Of a stretch of 64,000 nucleotides of DNA, positions 55,795-64,000 are shown in pieces. The DNA is taken from assembly GCF_024790395.1 (NCBI RefSeq), contig NZ_JAJISC010000005.1:186001-250000 (forward strand), in the 5' to 3' direction. This DNA comes from Halomonas dongshanensis. GTDB lineage: Bacteria; Pseudomonadota; Gammaproteobacteria; Pseudomonadales; Halomonadaceae. The notes under the pieces were generated by a model. The model did no database searches. It had not been told where the DNA came from and saw nothing but the letters and a program-made list of their open reading frames with translations. The first letter of the stretch is position 1. Each line of letters opens with the position of its first letter. Both the position numbers and the translations under genes were made by a program.

Positions 55795-57069
55795 ATGAGC
55801 GAGTCGGATCAGACCACGGCTGCGGCCGAAAACCGTAAGCCCAAGCGCCGTCGCCGCAAACCGCGTCGTCGCCAATCCAGTTGGGACCCCCGTCAGTTCC
55901 AGGTGCCCGCCGTTGCAGGCAAGTGGCGTTTTCACGATTTCGATCTGCCGCTGCCGCTGATGCGGGCTATCCATGCGCTGGGCTTTGAGTATTGCACCCC
56001 GATTCAGGCCGAGGCCCTGCGCCAAACCCTGCTCGGCGGCGACATCGTCGGCAAGGCGCAAACCGGCACCGGCAAGACGGCGGCCTTCTTGATATCGATG
56101 TTGGCCTACTTCCTCGAAGAGCCTGCGCCCAATGGGCAGAAACCCGGTGCGCCGCGCGCGCTGATCGTTGCGCCCACCCGCGAGCTGGCACTGCAGATCG
56201 AAAAAGATGCCAAGGCTCTGGCGCGCTTCACCTCGCTCAAGGTGGCAAGCGTGGTGGGGGGCATGGATTATCAGGTCCAGCGCGAAAACCTCGCTGAGAA
56301 CCTGGATATTCTCGTTGCCACGCCCGGGCGGTTGTTCGATTTCCAGCAAAAGCGTGATATCGACCTTTCTCAGGTCGAGGTGCTGGTGCTCGACGAGGCC
56401 GATCGCATGCTGTCGATGGGCTTCATCCCCGACGTCAAGCGCATCATTCGCTATACGCCGAAGCGAGAGGAGCGCCAGACATTTCTGTTCTCGGCGACCT
56501 TCACCGACGACATTCTCAACCTCGCCAGCCAATGGACCCATGCAGCGGCGCACGTCGAAATCGAAGTCACCGTCGACAATCAGGCCGATATCGACCAGCG
56601 TGTCTATCTGGTCGCCGATGACGACAAACAGCGCCTGTTGATCAAGCTGCTCGAGCAGGAGAGCTTCGAGCGGGTGATGGTGTTCGGTAATCGCCGCGAT
56701 TTGGTGCGCAAGCTGGACGGCGTATTGAAGAAGGCGGGTATCAGCGCGGCCATGCTCTCGGGCGACGTGCCTCAGAGCCAGCGCATCAAGACGCTGGAGC
56801 GCTTCCGCGAAGGTGAGCTCAACGTGCTGGTAGCCACCGACGTTGCCGGGCGCGGCATCCATATCGACGATGTGAGCCACGTGATCAACTACACCCTGCC
56901 CGAAGACCCCGAAGACTACGTTCATCGTATCGGGCGTACCGGTCGTGCAGGCGCCAAGGGCGTGTCGATTAGCTTCGTGGGCGAAGAAGACGCCTTCTCG
57001 CTGCCTGAAATCGAGCGTTACATCAACGCCAAGCTGCCCTGCGAGCATCCGCCCGAAGGTCTGCTGTAG
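55795..57069 (+). CDS. rhlB: RhlB-like DEAD-box RNA helicase
   Basis: A 424-residue ATP-dependent RNA helicase. After a basic N-terminal tail it has [13 protein letters not shown] (Q motif), [12 protein letters not shown] (motif I), [13 protein letters not shown] (Ia), VLDEADRML (II), [10 protein letters not shown] (III), [15 protein letters not shown] (V) and [13 protein letters not shown] (VI). Length and the [16 protein letters not shown] wording fit RhlB, the degradosome helicase; the RNase E in this window would be the partner. I put the start at 55795; earlier in-frame codons lie in the repeat-containing leader. Confidence 0.88.
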   Translation: MSESDQTTAAAENRKPKRRRRKPRRRQSSWDPRQFQVPAVAGKWRFHDFDLPLPLMRAIHALGFEYCTPIQAEALRQTLLGGDIVGKAQTGTGKTAAFLISMLAYFLEEPAPNGQKPGAPRALIVAPTRELALQIEKDAKALARFTSLKVASVVGGMDYQVQRENLAENLDILVATPGRLFDFQQKRDIDLSQVEVLVLDEADRMLSMGFIPDVKRIIRYTPKREERQTFLFSATFTDDILNLASQWTHAAAHVEIEVTVDNQADIDQRVYLVADDDKQRLLIKLLEQESFERVMVFGNRRDLVRKLDGVLKKAGISAAMLSGDVPQSQRIKTLERFREGELNVLVATDVAGRGIHIDDVSHVINYTLPEDPEDYVHRIGRTGRAGAKGVSISFVGEEDAFSLPEIERYINAKLPCEHPPEGLL

Positions 57070-57074
57070 CGCCC

Positions 57075-59201
57075 ATGCTCGATGCTGCGTTGAAGGGCGA
57101 GATTCAGGGCGCCTACCGGCGCATGGTGGAGGAGCTGTCGCTCACGCCACGCTACGGGCAGCGCCTGATGATCGCCGAAATCGCCCGTACCCTGGGCGAT
57201 ATTACTCAAGACGATGACGGCAAGCGCACCAGCGATACCCACGTCTGCGTGCTCGAAGCGGGCACCGGCACCGGCAAGACCTTGGCCTATCTCACCGCCG
57301 CGCTGCCGGTGGCGCAGGCGCGGCGCAAGCGACTGGTGATCTCCACCGCGACGGTAGCGCTGCAGGAGCAGGTGCTCAATCAGGATCTGCCCACGCTTGC
57401 CAGCCATAGCGGCTTGGCCTTTCGCTACAGCCTGGCCAAGGGGCGCGGGCGCTACGTTTGCGTTGCCAAGCTAGACCAGGCGCTCGAAGGCGTCGAGCCC
57501 AACCCGACCATGTCGATGTTCGAGCAGGAACTGATCGCCACGAGCGGGGATTTCGCAACGCTTGCCACCGAGATGGGCCAAGCCTACGGGCAGGGCGACT
57601 GGGAGGGTGATCGCGACAACTGGCCGGTGGCCATCGACGATGCTCACTGGCGGCGGCTCACCGTCGATCATCGCCAGTGCACCGGGCGACGCTGCGGCCA
57701 CTTCAACGCCTGCGCCTTCTTTCGTTCGCGCCGTGAACTCGAAAATGCCGACGTCATCGTCGCCAACCACGACCTCGTGCTCGCCGATCTAGCGCTGGGC
57801 GGCGGTGCCATCCTGCCCGACCCCGCAGACACCATCTTCGTGTTCGACGAGGGGCACCACCTGCCCGACAAGGCGATCTCGCACTTTGCCGAGCGCTTTG
57901 CCGTGCATGGGGCACTGCGCTGGCTCAAGACGCTCAAGAGCAATCTCACCGAGCTACATCAAGCGCTTGCGGTGCAGCCGACCGTTGCGCGCCTCTTGGC
58001 GGGCCTGCCCGAGACGCTCCAGGCGCTCGAACCGGCGCTGGGCGATGTCTTTACCCTGGGCCACCAGTTGGCCGAACGCGCCAATGGCCTGGGCGACGAC
58101 GAGCCCCACTGGGTGCACCGCTTCGAAAAGGGGCAGGTGGGGGAAGCGCTGCGTGAGCAGGCCCAACAGCTCGTGGTGATGTTTGCAACGCTTTCGCGCG
58201 CGCTCGAGAGCATTGCCGATATCCTGCGCGAAAGCCTCGATCCGGATAAGCAGACGGGGCTCGATCGCGAGCAGGCCGAGACCTGGCTGCCGCTAGTGGC
58301 GCTGTTGCACGGCCGAGCGCTCGAGGCGCATGGGCTGTGGCTTGCCATGGGGGCGCAAGACGCCGCCAACGCTCCCCCTACGGCACGCTGGCTGACGCTG
58401 AGCCGCCCTGGCGGCGAGGCAGAAATCGAGTTCTCTGCAAGTCCGGTGTCGGCAGCGGCCACGCTTGCCAAGCACCTCTGGGGACGCTGCTTTGGGGCAG
58501 TGGTGACGTCGGCGACGCTGACGGCACTTGGCCGCTTCGAGCGGCTTCAGGAGCGCGCGGGGCTGGCCAATCGCTACCGCTACCAGCGCTTGCCGAGCCC
58601 CTTCGACTACGCCAATGCCGTACTCAGCGTGCCCTTCGAGGCCACCGATCCGAGTCAGCGCGAAGCTCACGAGCAGGCCATCGTTGCCTTTACCGCGAGC
58701 TTGGGAGAGCAGGAGGCTGCGCTGGTGCTCTTCTCCTCCCGCGCGCAGCTGCGAGCGGTAACCAAGGCGCTGCCGCCCAATGTCTTGGCGCGGGTGCTGG
58801 CCCAGGAGGCGCTGCCTAAGCGCGAGCTGATCGAGCGTCATCGCGCAGCGGTCGACAAGGGCAGGGGGAGCATCATCTTTGGGTTGGCAAGCTTTGCCGA
58901 AGGCATCGATCTGCCGGGCAAGTACCTGACGCACGTGGTAATCACGCGACTGCCCTTTGCGGTGCCGGACGACCCGGTAGGGGCGACGCTTGCCGAGTGG
59001 ATCGAGAGCCAAGGCGGCAATGCCTTCATGCGTATCAGCGTGCCGGACGCCTCGATCAAGCTGGTTCAGGCTTGCGGGCGGCTGATCCGTAAGGAGAGCG
59101 ACAGTGGGCGGATCACGCTGCTGGACCGTCGGGTGCTGACGCGGCGATACGGTCAGGCGCTGCTCGATGCCCTGCCGCCATTTCGGCGGGAGATTGCCTG
59201 A
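57075..59201 (+). CDS. dinG: ATP-dependent DNA helicase DinG
   Basis: A 708-residue iron-sulfur SF2 helicase of the XPD/Rad3 type that unwinds DNA and R-loops. Motif I EAGTGTGKTLAYL, the cysteine cluster starting YVCVAKLD and continuing with QCTGRRCGHFNACAFF, the DEGHHLPD box (motif II), and C-terminal LASFAEGIDLPGKYL and QACGRLIRKESDSG. Follows rhlB by five bases. Confidence 0.94.
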   Translation: MLDAALKGEIQGAYRRMVEELSLTPRYGQRLMIAEIARTLGDITQDDDGKRTSDTHVCVLEAGTGTGKTLAYLTAALPVAQARRKRLVISTATVALQEQVLNQDLPTLASHSGLAFRYSLAKGRGRYVCVAKLDQALEGVEPNPTMSMFEQELIATSGDFATLATEMGQAYGQGDWEGDRDNWPVAIDDAHWRRLTVDHRQCTGRRCGHFNACAFFRSRRELENADVIVANHDLVLADLALGGGAILPDPADTIFVFDEGHHLPDKAISHFAERFAVHGALRWLKTLKSNLTELHQALAVQPTVARLLAGLPETLQALEPALGDVFTLGHQLAERANGLGDDEPHWVHRFEKGQVGEALREQAQQLVVMFATLSRALESIADILRESLDPDKQTGLDREQAETWLPLVALLHGRALEAHGLWLAMGAQDAANAPPTARWLTLSRPGGEAEIEFSASPVSAAATLAKHLWGRCFGAVVTSATLTALGRFERLQERAGLANRYRYQRLPSPFDYANAVLSVPFEATDPSQREAHEQAIVAFTASLGEQEAALVLFSSRAQLRAVTKALPPNVLARVLAQEALPKRELIERHRAAVDKGRGSIIFGLASFAEGIDLPGKYLTHVVITRLPFAVPDDPVGATLAEWIESQGGNAFMRISVPDASIKLVQACGRLIRKESDSGRITLLDRRVLTRRYGQALLDALPPFRREIA

Positions 59202-59222
59202 GGCGGCAGGGCGGAGGCCTTA

Positions 59223-60311
59223 CTAGGTGTTTTGAGTGTTACGGCGACGTTCGGTCAGCGTCTTGGCAAGCTTGGTGTTCATCCGGGTGAAGGCGTCTGC
59301 CGTGGTATCCCAGTCGATACAGGCATCGGTGATCGAAACGCCGTAGGTCAGCTCGCTCAAATCGGCCGGAATTTTCTGACTGCCCCAGCCCAGATGCGAC
59401 TCGACCATGAGGCCGATGATCGAGGTGTTGCCCTCGAGAATCTGGTTGGTGACGTTCTCCAACACCAGCGGCTGCAGGGCCGGGTCCTTATTGGAGTTGG
59501 CATGAGAGCAGTCGATCATGATGTTGGCCGAAAGCTTGGCCTTGGTCAGTGCCTGCTCGGCCAGCGCGACGCTGACGCTATCGTAGTTGGGCTTGCCGTT
59601 ACCGCCGCGCAGGACCACGTGGCCATAAGCGTTGCCACGGGTGCGGATGATCGCCACTTGACCTGCCTGGTTGATGCCCAGGAAGTTATGCGGGTGAGCA
59701 ACCGACTGTAGCGCGTTGATGGCGACATCGAGGCTGCCGTCGGTGCCATTTTTGAAGCCGACGGGGCCAGAAAGTCCTGACGCCATTTCGCGGTGGGTCT
59801 GCGACTCGGTGGTGCGGGCGCCGATGGCCGACCATGAGATGCAGTCCTGCAGATACTGCGGCGAAATCGGGTCGAGCGCTTCGGTCGCCAGCGGCAGGCC
59901 GAGCTCGGCCAGTTCGACCAGCAGCTTGCGCGCGATATGTAGCCCCTCTTCGATCTCGAAGGAGTCGTTCAAGTGGGGGTCGTTGATCAGTCCTTTCCAG
60001 CCGACCGTGGTACGCGGCTTCTCGAAGTAGACGCGCATGACGATGTAGAGGCTTTCGCTGACGTCATCGGCGAGCTTGCGTAGCCGTTTGGCGTAATCGA
60101 GAGCGGCGTCGACGTCATGAATCGAGCAGGGCCCGACCACGACCAAAAGGCGCGGATCGCTTCCGTCGAGAATGTTTTGAATGGTGCGGCGGCCCTCGAT
60201 GACGGTGCGCTCGGCGCTCGGCGTCAGCGGGATCGCTTCTTTTAAGGCGTCCGGCGTGATCAGGACGTCCTCGGCGAGGACGTTGAGATTGTTGACCTGC
60301 TGTTGTGACAT
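59223..60311 (-). CDS. 3-deoxy-7-phosphoheptulonate synthase (class I DAHP synthase)
   Basis: The first enzyme of the shikimate pathway, joining phosphoenolpyruvate and erythrose 4-phosphate. 362 residues of the AroF/AroG/AroH type with VVVGPCSIHDVDAALDYA, MRVYFEKPRTTVGWKGL, WSAIGARTTESQTHREMASG, GFKNGTDGSL and IMIDCSHANSNK. Which aromatic amino acid inhibits it cannot be told reliably from sequence by eye. Shine-Dalgarno AGGAAG on the minus strand. Convergent with dinG. Confidence 0.94.
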   Translation of the reverse strand: MSQQQVNNLNVLAEDVLITPDALKEAIPLTPSAERTVIEGRRTIQNILDGSDPRLLVVVGPCSIHDVDAALDYAKRLRKLADDVSESLYIVMRVYFEKPRTTVGWKGLINDPHLNDSFEIEEGLHIARKLLVELAELGLPLATEALDPISPQYLQDCISWSAIGARTTESQTHREMASGLSGPVGFKNGTDGSLDVAINALQSVAHPHNFLGINQAGQVAIIRTRGNAYGHVVLRGGNGKPNYDSVSVALAEQALTKAKLSANIMIDCSHANSNKDPALQPLVLENVTNQILEGNTSIIGLMVESHLGWGSQKIPADLSELTYGVSITDACIDWDTTADAFTRMNTKLAKTLTERRRNTQNT

Positions 60312-60389
60312 GATGCTTCCTGTGCTTGCGCGCTAGTCATTGGCGTGGCGCTACTATCGCCTGCAAGCGCAGTAAAAATCAATTATTGC

Positions 60390-60417
60390 GGAACTCATCG
60401 GCGTTGCCTGGGGTCAG
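60390..60417 (+). promoter_or_regulatory. Sigma-E-like promoter of rpoE
   Basis: GGAACT (60390-60395), 17 bp, GTCAG (60413-60417), compared with the sigma-E consensus GGAACTT-N15/16-GTCTAA. It lies about 300 bp before rpoE and would make it autoregulated, as sigma-E genes usually are. Confidence 0.5.
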
Positions 60418-60571
60418 CCAGAGCGTTTGTACGTGGGTGACGGACTTAGGTCACGATTGCCAGGGTAAATGCTTGATGCGTTGCGCGTAACGCGTAACAC
60501 TTAGGCTTATTGGATTGGGGATCATTGCATTAGCAACGTTTTCGTACCCCATCGTTTTCATTACCCATATC

Positions 60572-60595
60572 GGGCGCTACGTTAGGCGCCTTTTT
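60572..60595 (+). terminator. Terminator-like hairpin in the rpoE leader
   Basis: GGCGC (60573-60577) and GCGCC with loop TACGTTAG, followed by TTTTT. Short but followed by a good T-tract, between the upstream promoter and rpoE. It may act as an attenuator. Confidence 0.5.
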
Positions 60596-60713
60596 CACTA
60601 GACGACCATTCAAGGCCCAAGGGACGCTATGCTGCTTGCTGTAACCGCCCATGCAGTTGGGGTTGATAGATACGCCGTTCGACGAAGTGCGAACGGTTGG
60701 AAGGAGCGTATTG

Positions 60714-61313
60714 ATGGGCACTCGTGAAACGGATCAGCAGTTGGTGGAGCGTGCCCAGAAAGGCGATACCCGCGCCTTCGATCTTCTGGTCAAGAAGTAT
60801 CAGCACAAGATCATCGGCTTGATCAGCCGTTACGTACACGATCACGCCGAGGTCCAAGACGTTGCTCAGGAGGCGTTCATCAAGGCCTACCGGGCGCTTG
60901 GCAAATTTCGCGCTGAAAGTGCGTTCTACACCTGGATGTATCGCATCGCCATCAATACGGCCAAGAACCATTTGGTCTCGCGCGGGCGGCGTCCACCGGG
61001 CAGCGATCTGGATATCGTCGATGCCGAGATCGTCGACCAAAGCGGTCGATTGGCCGATTCAGAATCGCCCGAAGCGGCGATTGCACGCGACCAGCTGGAG
61101 GCGGCGGTGTTCGAAGCCATCGATCGCTTACCCGACGATCTGCGTACCGCGATTACCCTGCGCGAGCTAGATGGCTTGGCCTACGAAGACATCGCGCAGG
61201 TGATGCAGTGCCCGGTGGGTACGGTGCGCTCGCGTATCTTCCGCGCCCGCGAGGCGGTGGATGAACATATTCGCCCGCTGATCGCCACGGCGCGGAACAG
61301 CCGGGAGGATTGA
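60714..61313 (+). CDS. rpoE: RNA polymerase sigma-E factor (RpoE/AlgU)
   Basis: An ECF sigma factor for envelope stress, 199 residues. Region 2 is visible in FDLLVKKYQHKIIGLISRYV, AQEAFIKAYRALGKFRAESAF (quoted short: AYRALGKFRAESAFYTWMYR) and region 4 in LPDDLRTAITLRELDGLAYE and GTVRSRIFRAREAVD. Very close to E. coli RpoE and P. aeruginosa AlgU. AAGGAG lies seven bases before the ATG, which decides the start. Unlike the usual tight operon, rseA follows only after 398 bp. Confidence 0.96.
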   Translation: MGTRETDQQLVERAQKGDTRAFDLLVKKYQHKIIGLISRYVHDHAEVQDVAQEAFIKAYRALGKFRAESAFYTWMYRIAINTAKNHLVSRGRRPPGSDLDIVDAEIVDQSGRLADSESPEAAIARDQLEAAVFEAIDRLPDDLRTAITLRELDGLAYEDIAQVMQCPVGTVRSRIFRAREAVDEHIRPLIATARNSRED

Positions 61314-61373
61314 CGGTCTATTCGCCAGTGCGCTGCGCCTGACACACAAAAAATTACGCAAAGACGTTATTTT

Positions 61374-61401
61374 TGAACTGTCGGCGCAAAAGGGCGTCAT
61401 A
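61374..61401 (+). promoter_or_regulatory. Sigma-E-like promoter of rseA
   Basis: TGAACT (61374-61379), 16 bp, GTCATA (61396-61401), close to the sigma-E consensus with correct spacing. It would let the anti-sigma factor be transcribed apart from rpoE. Confidence 0.45.
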
Positions 61402-61516
61402 GCAGCTGACCGCTCAATGGATAGAATAGGCTGCCACTGAAAGCGCCTATTTTGTCGTAAACGGTCTGCTGATAAAGCGGTTTCCAGGTAATTTTTAGCT
61501 GCTTGATGTTGGCAGA

Positions 61517-61560
61517 TAGCAGTTTATAAATTAGCAGTTTGTAAATAGCAGTTTGCTAAA
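61517..61560 (+). repeat. Three-copy 14-15 bp tandem repeat before rseA
   Basis: TAGCAGTTTATAAAT (61517-61531), TAGCAGTTTGTAAA (61532-61545) and TAGCAGTTTGCTAAA (61546-61560), head to tail. Confidence 0.9.
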
Positions 61561-61574
61561 AACGGTCAGGGAGA

Positions 61575-61600
61575 GCATGCCCACTACTGCATGCCGTTTT
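61575..61600 (+). terminator. Terminator-like inverted repeat before rseA
   Basis: GCATGC (61575-61580), eight bases, GCATGC (61589-61594), then CGTTTTA. The stem is only 6 bp; could be a weak terminator or an operator. Confidence 0.4.
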
Positions 61601-61711
61601 ATATAACGCTTAGCGATACGCTGTTGGCGTTTGTCCCGGCCACTAAGATTCCGGATCGAGTGCGCAAGCCCCTGTCATGGATCTTTCTCAAATAGTGTGA
61701 GGGTGTGACGT

Positions 61712-62470
61712 ATGAGTCAGAACACACGGGAGTCACTTTCAGCCCTGATGGACGGCGAAAGCGATGAGCTTGAGTTGCGTCGGCTTTTGAAGGCGCTTCC
61801 CGACGATGACGATGCAGCGCAATCTTGGCGTCGCTATCATTTGGCTCGCAGCATGATGCAGCGTGAGCGCAGCGTCGATACTGGTATCGATCTTTCTGCA
61901 AACATCATGGCGCGCCTCGAAGACGAGCCGTTGCCCACTATGGCCGATGGCTCTGCATCAGCCGCACGTCGAGGTAAGACCGGTGGCGTGTCGTTCATGC
62001 GCGGTGCAGGTGTGGCGGCTGCCGTATCGCTTATGGTGATCTCCGGCGTCCAGTTCTTGGGTAACGACCAAGGCGCCAATGTGGGTAGCGGCAGTGACAT
62101 TGCCTTGGCGCCCACCAGCAGTGGCGGCGCTGGCGTTCAGCCCGTAAGCCTTGCGGCATCACAGGGCGTGGCAAGCGCTGGTGCCAGTGCCCAAACGGCT
62201 GCCGAGATGCCGATGTTCGAGCCCACGCCGTTTCGGTTGAGCGGGCAAAGCGGCCTGATGAATGTCAGCGATATGGCGAGTTTCGCTCCTGGCCCAATGG
62301 CGGCCGCTCAGTCTGGACCTGCGCAGTCGGTGGGCATGGACCCCGAACAGATTCGTCAATTGCAGTCCTATTTAGAGCAACATGCTCAAGGCGCTGCCTA
62401 CGGCAGTAGCGATAGTTGGATGCCGCTGATGCGCTCCTCTGCTGTGAGTGAGCCGCTGGGTCTACGCTGA
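61712..62470 (+). CDS. rseA: Sigma-E anti-sigma factor RseA/MucA
   Basis: A 252-residue single-pass inner-membrane anti-sigma factor. N-terminal domain RESLSALMDGESDELELRRL and SWRRYHLARSMMQRE is the sigma-binding part; the membrane segment is about 95-115 (GAGVAAAVSLMVISGVQFL). The periplasmic part ends in a Ser/Gly/Ala-rich, poorly conserved stretch. Proteolysis under envelope stress frees RpoE. Follows the unusual 398-bp gap. Confidence 0.93.
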   Translation: MSQNTRESLSALMDGESDELELRRLLKALPDDDDAAQSWRRYHLARSMMQRERSVDTGIDLSANIMARLEDEPLPTMADGSASAARRGKTGGVSFMRGAGVAAAVSLMVISGVQFLGNDQGANVGSGSDIALAPTSSGGAGVQPVSLAASQGVASAGASAQTAAEMPMFEPTPFRLSGQSGLMNVSDMASFAPGPMAAAQSGPAQSVGMDPEQIRQLQSYLEQHAQGAAYGSSDSWMPLMRSSAVSEPLGLR

Positions 62471-62565
62471 TCGACGCTGGGCTCACGGTGTTGCGCTAAC
62501 AGAGGTGTCTATCGCAGCACATAGTGCCTCTACCGCTTTCTTTGATTGATGCTAGCGAGACGTAA

Positions 62566-63666
62566 GTGACGTATCGAGGGATGACAACCGATTGCGAGCC
62601 TGCACGTTCCTGGACATCCAGGCTCATCATGACGGGAGCGTTGATTGCAACCGGTTTGCTCGGTTTTTCCAGCGTTGGGTTGGCGAGTTCAGATCTTGCA
62701 AGCCCGGCCCTAGTAAGCTCAGACCAAGCGCAAGCCGCGCCGAGCGAGCAGGATCGCGTCGACTGTAGTAGCGTCGTGGCGCCCGATCCGTCCTCGCCTG
62801 ACGAGTGGCTCGAACGTAACCTCTGGGCGAGCCACTGTTATGCTTTCCAGGCTCGCGCTGTCATTATCGATGCTATCGGAGTGCGCACCTTGGCGCTTTC
62901 CCATCGACTTCAAGACGGCGTGCGCCAGCAGGTGGTACAAAACCTCGACGGCCCTTCGGTCAGCGTCGAGCGCCATGCTCAGGCGGCACGCCCGGCATGG
63001 CTTAACACCGATGACATTAGTAGCAATGCTGTCGGTGTCGATGGCGACTCCTCCTATACCGCCGTGTGGGCCGAACATCTGGCGCGCTACTACCGTATCG
63101 AATCCGAAGCGGAGTCCCGCGTTGCCGGGCGCGACACGATCGAGCTCGATTTCTACCCCTTAGATAATGACCGCTATACCCATGAGTGGTCGATCGATCG
63201 CAGCACGGGGCTTTTGCTCAAGCATGTGCTCAAGAGCGCCACGGGTGAAGTACTAGAGACCTTCCAGGTGACTCAGCTACAGGAGCCTCAACGTTACGAC
63301 GGCGATATTCGCATCGAGGCCATGGACGCCATTCCTAGCTACGATTGGCAGGCCAATTGGCTCCCCGATGGTTTCGTCGAACAGCCTGCCGTCTCGGCCA
63401 CTTCGCAGCGGGCGCAGCAGCGTAGCTACAGTGATGGCATGACTACTATTAGCGTGTTTGCCGAGCCTGTCGAAGAGGGCTCGGGACTGGCGCCCGGTGT
63501 ACGCCAGCTCGGCGTTTCAGGGGTGGCCGTCAAGCGCGTAACCACCGGGGATCAACATTGGCAGCTCTTGGCCATTGGCGAAGTACCGCTGACCACGCTT
63601 GAGCGCGTGCTTGATGCCGTACAGCCTACCGATGGTGATGATCCCGTCGCCAACGCGGAGTTGTGA
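62566..63666 (+). CDS. rseB: Sigma-E regulatory protein RseB/MucB
   Basis: A periplasmic protein that binds RseA and protects it from cleavage. About 366 residues, with a signal-like segment (RLIMTGALIATGLLGFSSVG) and the MucB/RseB domain: VVQNLDGPSVSVERHAQAA, VAGRDTIELDFYPLDNDRYT, HEWSIDRSTGLLLKHVLKS and YDWQANWLPDGF. Start GTG at 62566 or ATG at 62581 (closer to GAGGG) is undecided. A 95-bp gap separates it from rseA. Confidence 0.92.
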   Translation: MTYRGMTTDCEPARSWTSRLIMTGALIATGLLGFSSVGLASSDLASPALVSSDQAQAAPSEQDRVDCSSVVAPDPSSPDEWLERNLWASHCYAFQARAVIIDAIGVRTLALSHRLQDGVRQQVVQNLDGPSVSVERHAQAARPAWLNTDDISSNAVGVDGDSSYTAVWAEHLARYYRIESEAESRVAGRDTIELDFYPLDNDRYTHEWSIDRSTGLLLKHVLKSATGEVLETFQVTQLQEPQRYDGDIRIEAMDAIPSYDWQANWLPDGFVEQPAVSATSQRAQQRSYSDGMTTISVFAEPVEEGSGLAPGVRQLGVSGVAVKRVTTGDQHWQLLAIGEVPLTTLERVLDAVQPTDGDDPVANAEL

Positions 63667-63741
63667 TGGTAGGTAAAAAAGCTATTTATCGATATTTGCC
63701 GCGCCTGACCCGTTCTAGGCGGGCGAGCATCAAAGGAAGTT

Positions 63742-63785
63742 GACGCCGACGCTATTGGCTTGCTTTGCAAGCGGGTGTCGGCGTC
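63742..63785 (+). other. Long hairpin between rseB and the next gene
   Basis: GACGCCGAC (63742-63750) and GTCGGCGTC (63777-63785) form a 9-bp stem; inside, CTTGC and GCAAG (63759-63771) form a second stem. There is no T-tract. The surrounding 296 bp (63667-63962) contain no gene that I can support. Confidence 0.7.
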
Positions 63786-63962
63786 TTCGTGTGGCGCTTT
63801 GGTTCGATGTGGCGGGTGATCCGCCTCTCTGGCCGATGCGCTGATGTATAGGACGCAGTGGGTGCATGGAATGCAATCCGGCCTGCCCAGGCCTTGTCGT
63901 CGTGTCGCTATCACTCTCATGCCACGACTTTTTTCGCTGTCATCCTGATTAGGAGCTCTTGC

Positions 63963-64000
63963 ATGAAACGCTTGATACTCCCTTCGACGCTGTGGCTCAT
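63963..64000 (+). CDS. Start of a secreted protein, probably MucD/DegP-type serine protease
   Basis: Only 12 codons are inside the window (MKRLILPSTLWL), reading like a signal peptide, with AGGAG eight bases upstream. The order rpoE-rseA-rseB-mucD in Pseudomonas-type genomes makes a DegP-family periplasmic protease likely, but the visible sequence does not prove it. Confidence 0.5.
   Translation, partial: MKRLILPSTLWL

Larger units (their letters stand above)
60312..60713. other. aroG-type gene / rpoE divergent region
   Basis: About 400 bp with no gene. On the plus strand it holds a sigma-E-like promoter (60390-60417) and a short terminator-like hairpin (60572-60595) lying inside the resulting leader. 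A small out-of-frame ORF on the minus strand (60530-60721) is not credible. No clear promoter for the DAHP synthase is seen. Confidence 0.5.
61314..61711. other. 398-bp rpoE-rseA gap
   Basis: No gene. It holds a sigma-E-like promoter (61374-61401), three tandem copies of a 14-15 bp element (61517-61560) and an inverted repeat GCATGC-N8-GCATGC followed by CGTTTT (61575-61600). AT-rich compared with its neighbours. Normally rpoE and rseA are contiguous. Confidence 0.7.

Noticed and set aside
55576..57048. Open frame of 490 codons on the minus strand
   Set aside because: Antisense shadow of rhlB; no recognisable motifs.
61599..61901. Minus-strand ORF of 100 codons over the rseA start
   Set aside because: Overlaps the well-supported rseA start and has no motif or ribosome site.

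Overview
The window is about 64 kb of GC-rich chromosome from a gammaproteobacterium, most likely a member of the Halomonadaceae (Halomonas/Vreelandella/Chromohalobacter type). I infer this from gene order: lpxC-dciA-secA-argJ-Nudix/ThiE, a rne/rluC divergent pair, yceD-rpmF-plsX-fabD-fabG-acpP-fabF-pabC-mltG-tmk-holB-pilZ-tatD, etfdh/etfBA and rpoE-rseA-rseB-mucD resemble Pseudomonas and its relatives, while the class Ib ribonucleotide reductase block and protein wording look halomonad. This is core chromosome. I see no prophage, insertion sequence, CRISPR array, rRNA or tRNA gene.

Layout. 1-7.0 kb: the end of lpxC, a divergent dciA-like gene, a small secreted arginine-rich ORF in the position secM occupies in E. 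coli, then secA, argJ and a Nudix-ThiE-like fusion. 7.0-9.1 kb: aguB and aguA (agmatine to putrescine) on the minus strand. 9.3-11.4 kb: one Lol permease plus lolD. 11.4-19.2 kb: a DUF2062 gene, then comEC, msbA, lpxK, a Trm112-like gene, kdsB and murB (envelope and lipopolysaccharide synthesis). 19.3-26.8 kb: rne, rluC, a HAD phosphatase, sppA and maf. 27.0-38.0 kb: the fatty-acid/cell-growth cluster. 38.0-44.0 kb: a UvrD-like helicase and the electron-transfer flavoprotein genes. 44.2-54.4 kb: MnSOD, nrdHIEF and a TonB2-type energy-transduction operon preceded by a Fur-like box. 54.5-60.3 kb: xthA, rhlB, dinG and a DAHP synthase. 60.7-64.0 kb: the sigma-E operon, running off the window in what is probably mucD/degP.

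The most interesting signal is at 1494-1919. The ORF before secA has an unusually long basic signal sequence and ends in R-G-P-P-C-A-P close to its stop, like SecM (RAGP) and the RAPP-type ribosome arrest peptides. Its last codons can base-pair in two blocks (6 bp and 5 bp) with the segment just upstream of the secA start codon. A ribosome stalled at RGPP would cover the 5' arm. This is the geometry of the secM-secA switch, in a protein with no evident sequence similarity to enterobacterial SecM. It is an inference from sequence and is testable.

Other regulatory signals: a near-consensus promoter placing the yceD start codon at the very 5' end of its mRNA; a PsrA-like operator between etfdh and etfBA; paired NrdR boxes 31 bp apart before nrdHIEF; a Fur-like box before the TonB2 operon; sigma-E-like promoters before both rpoE and rseA, which are separated by an unusual 398-bp gap; and several three-copy 14-16 bp tandem repeats in intergenic regions. 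The MnSOD, class Ib reductase and TonB2 block looks like an iron-limitation response region.
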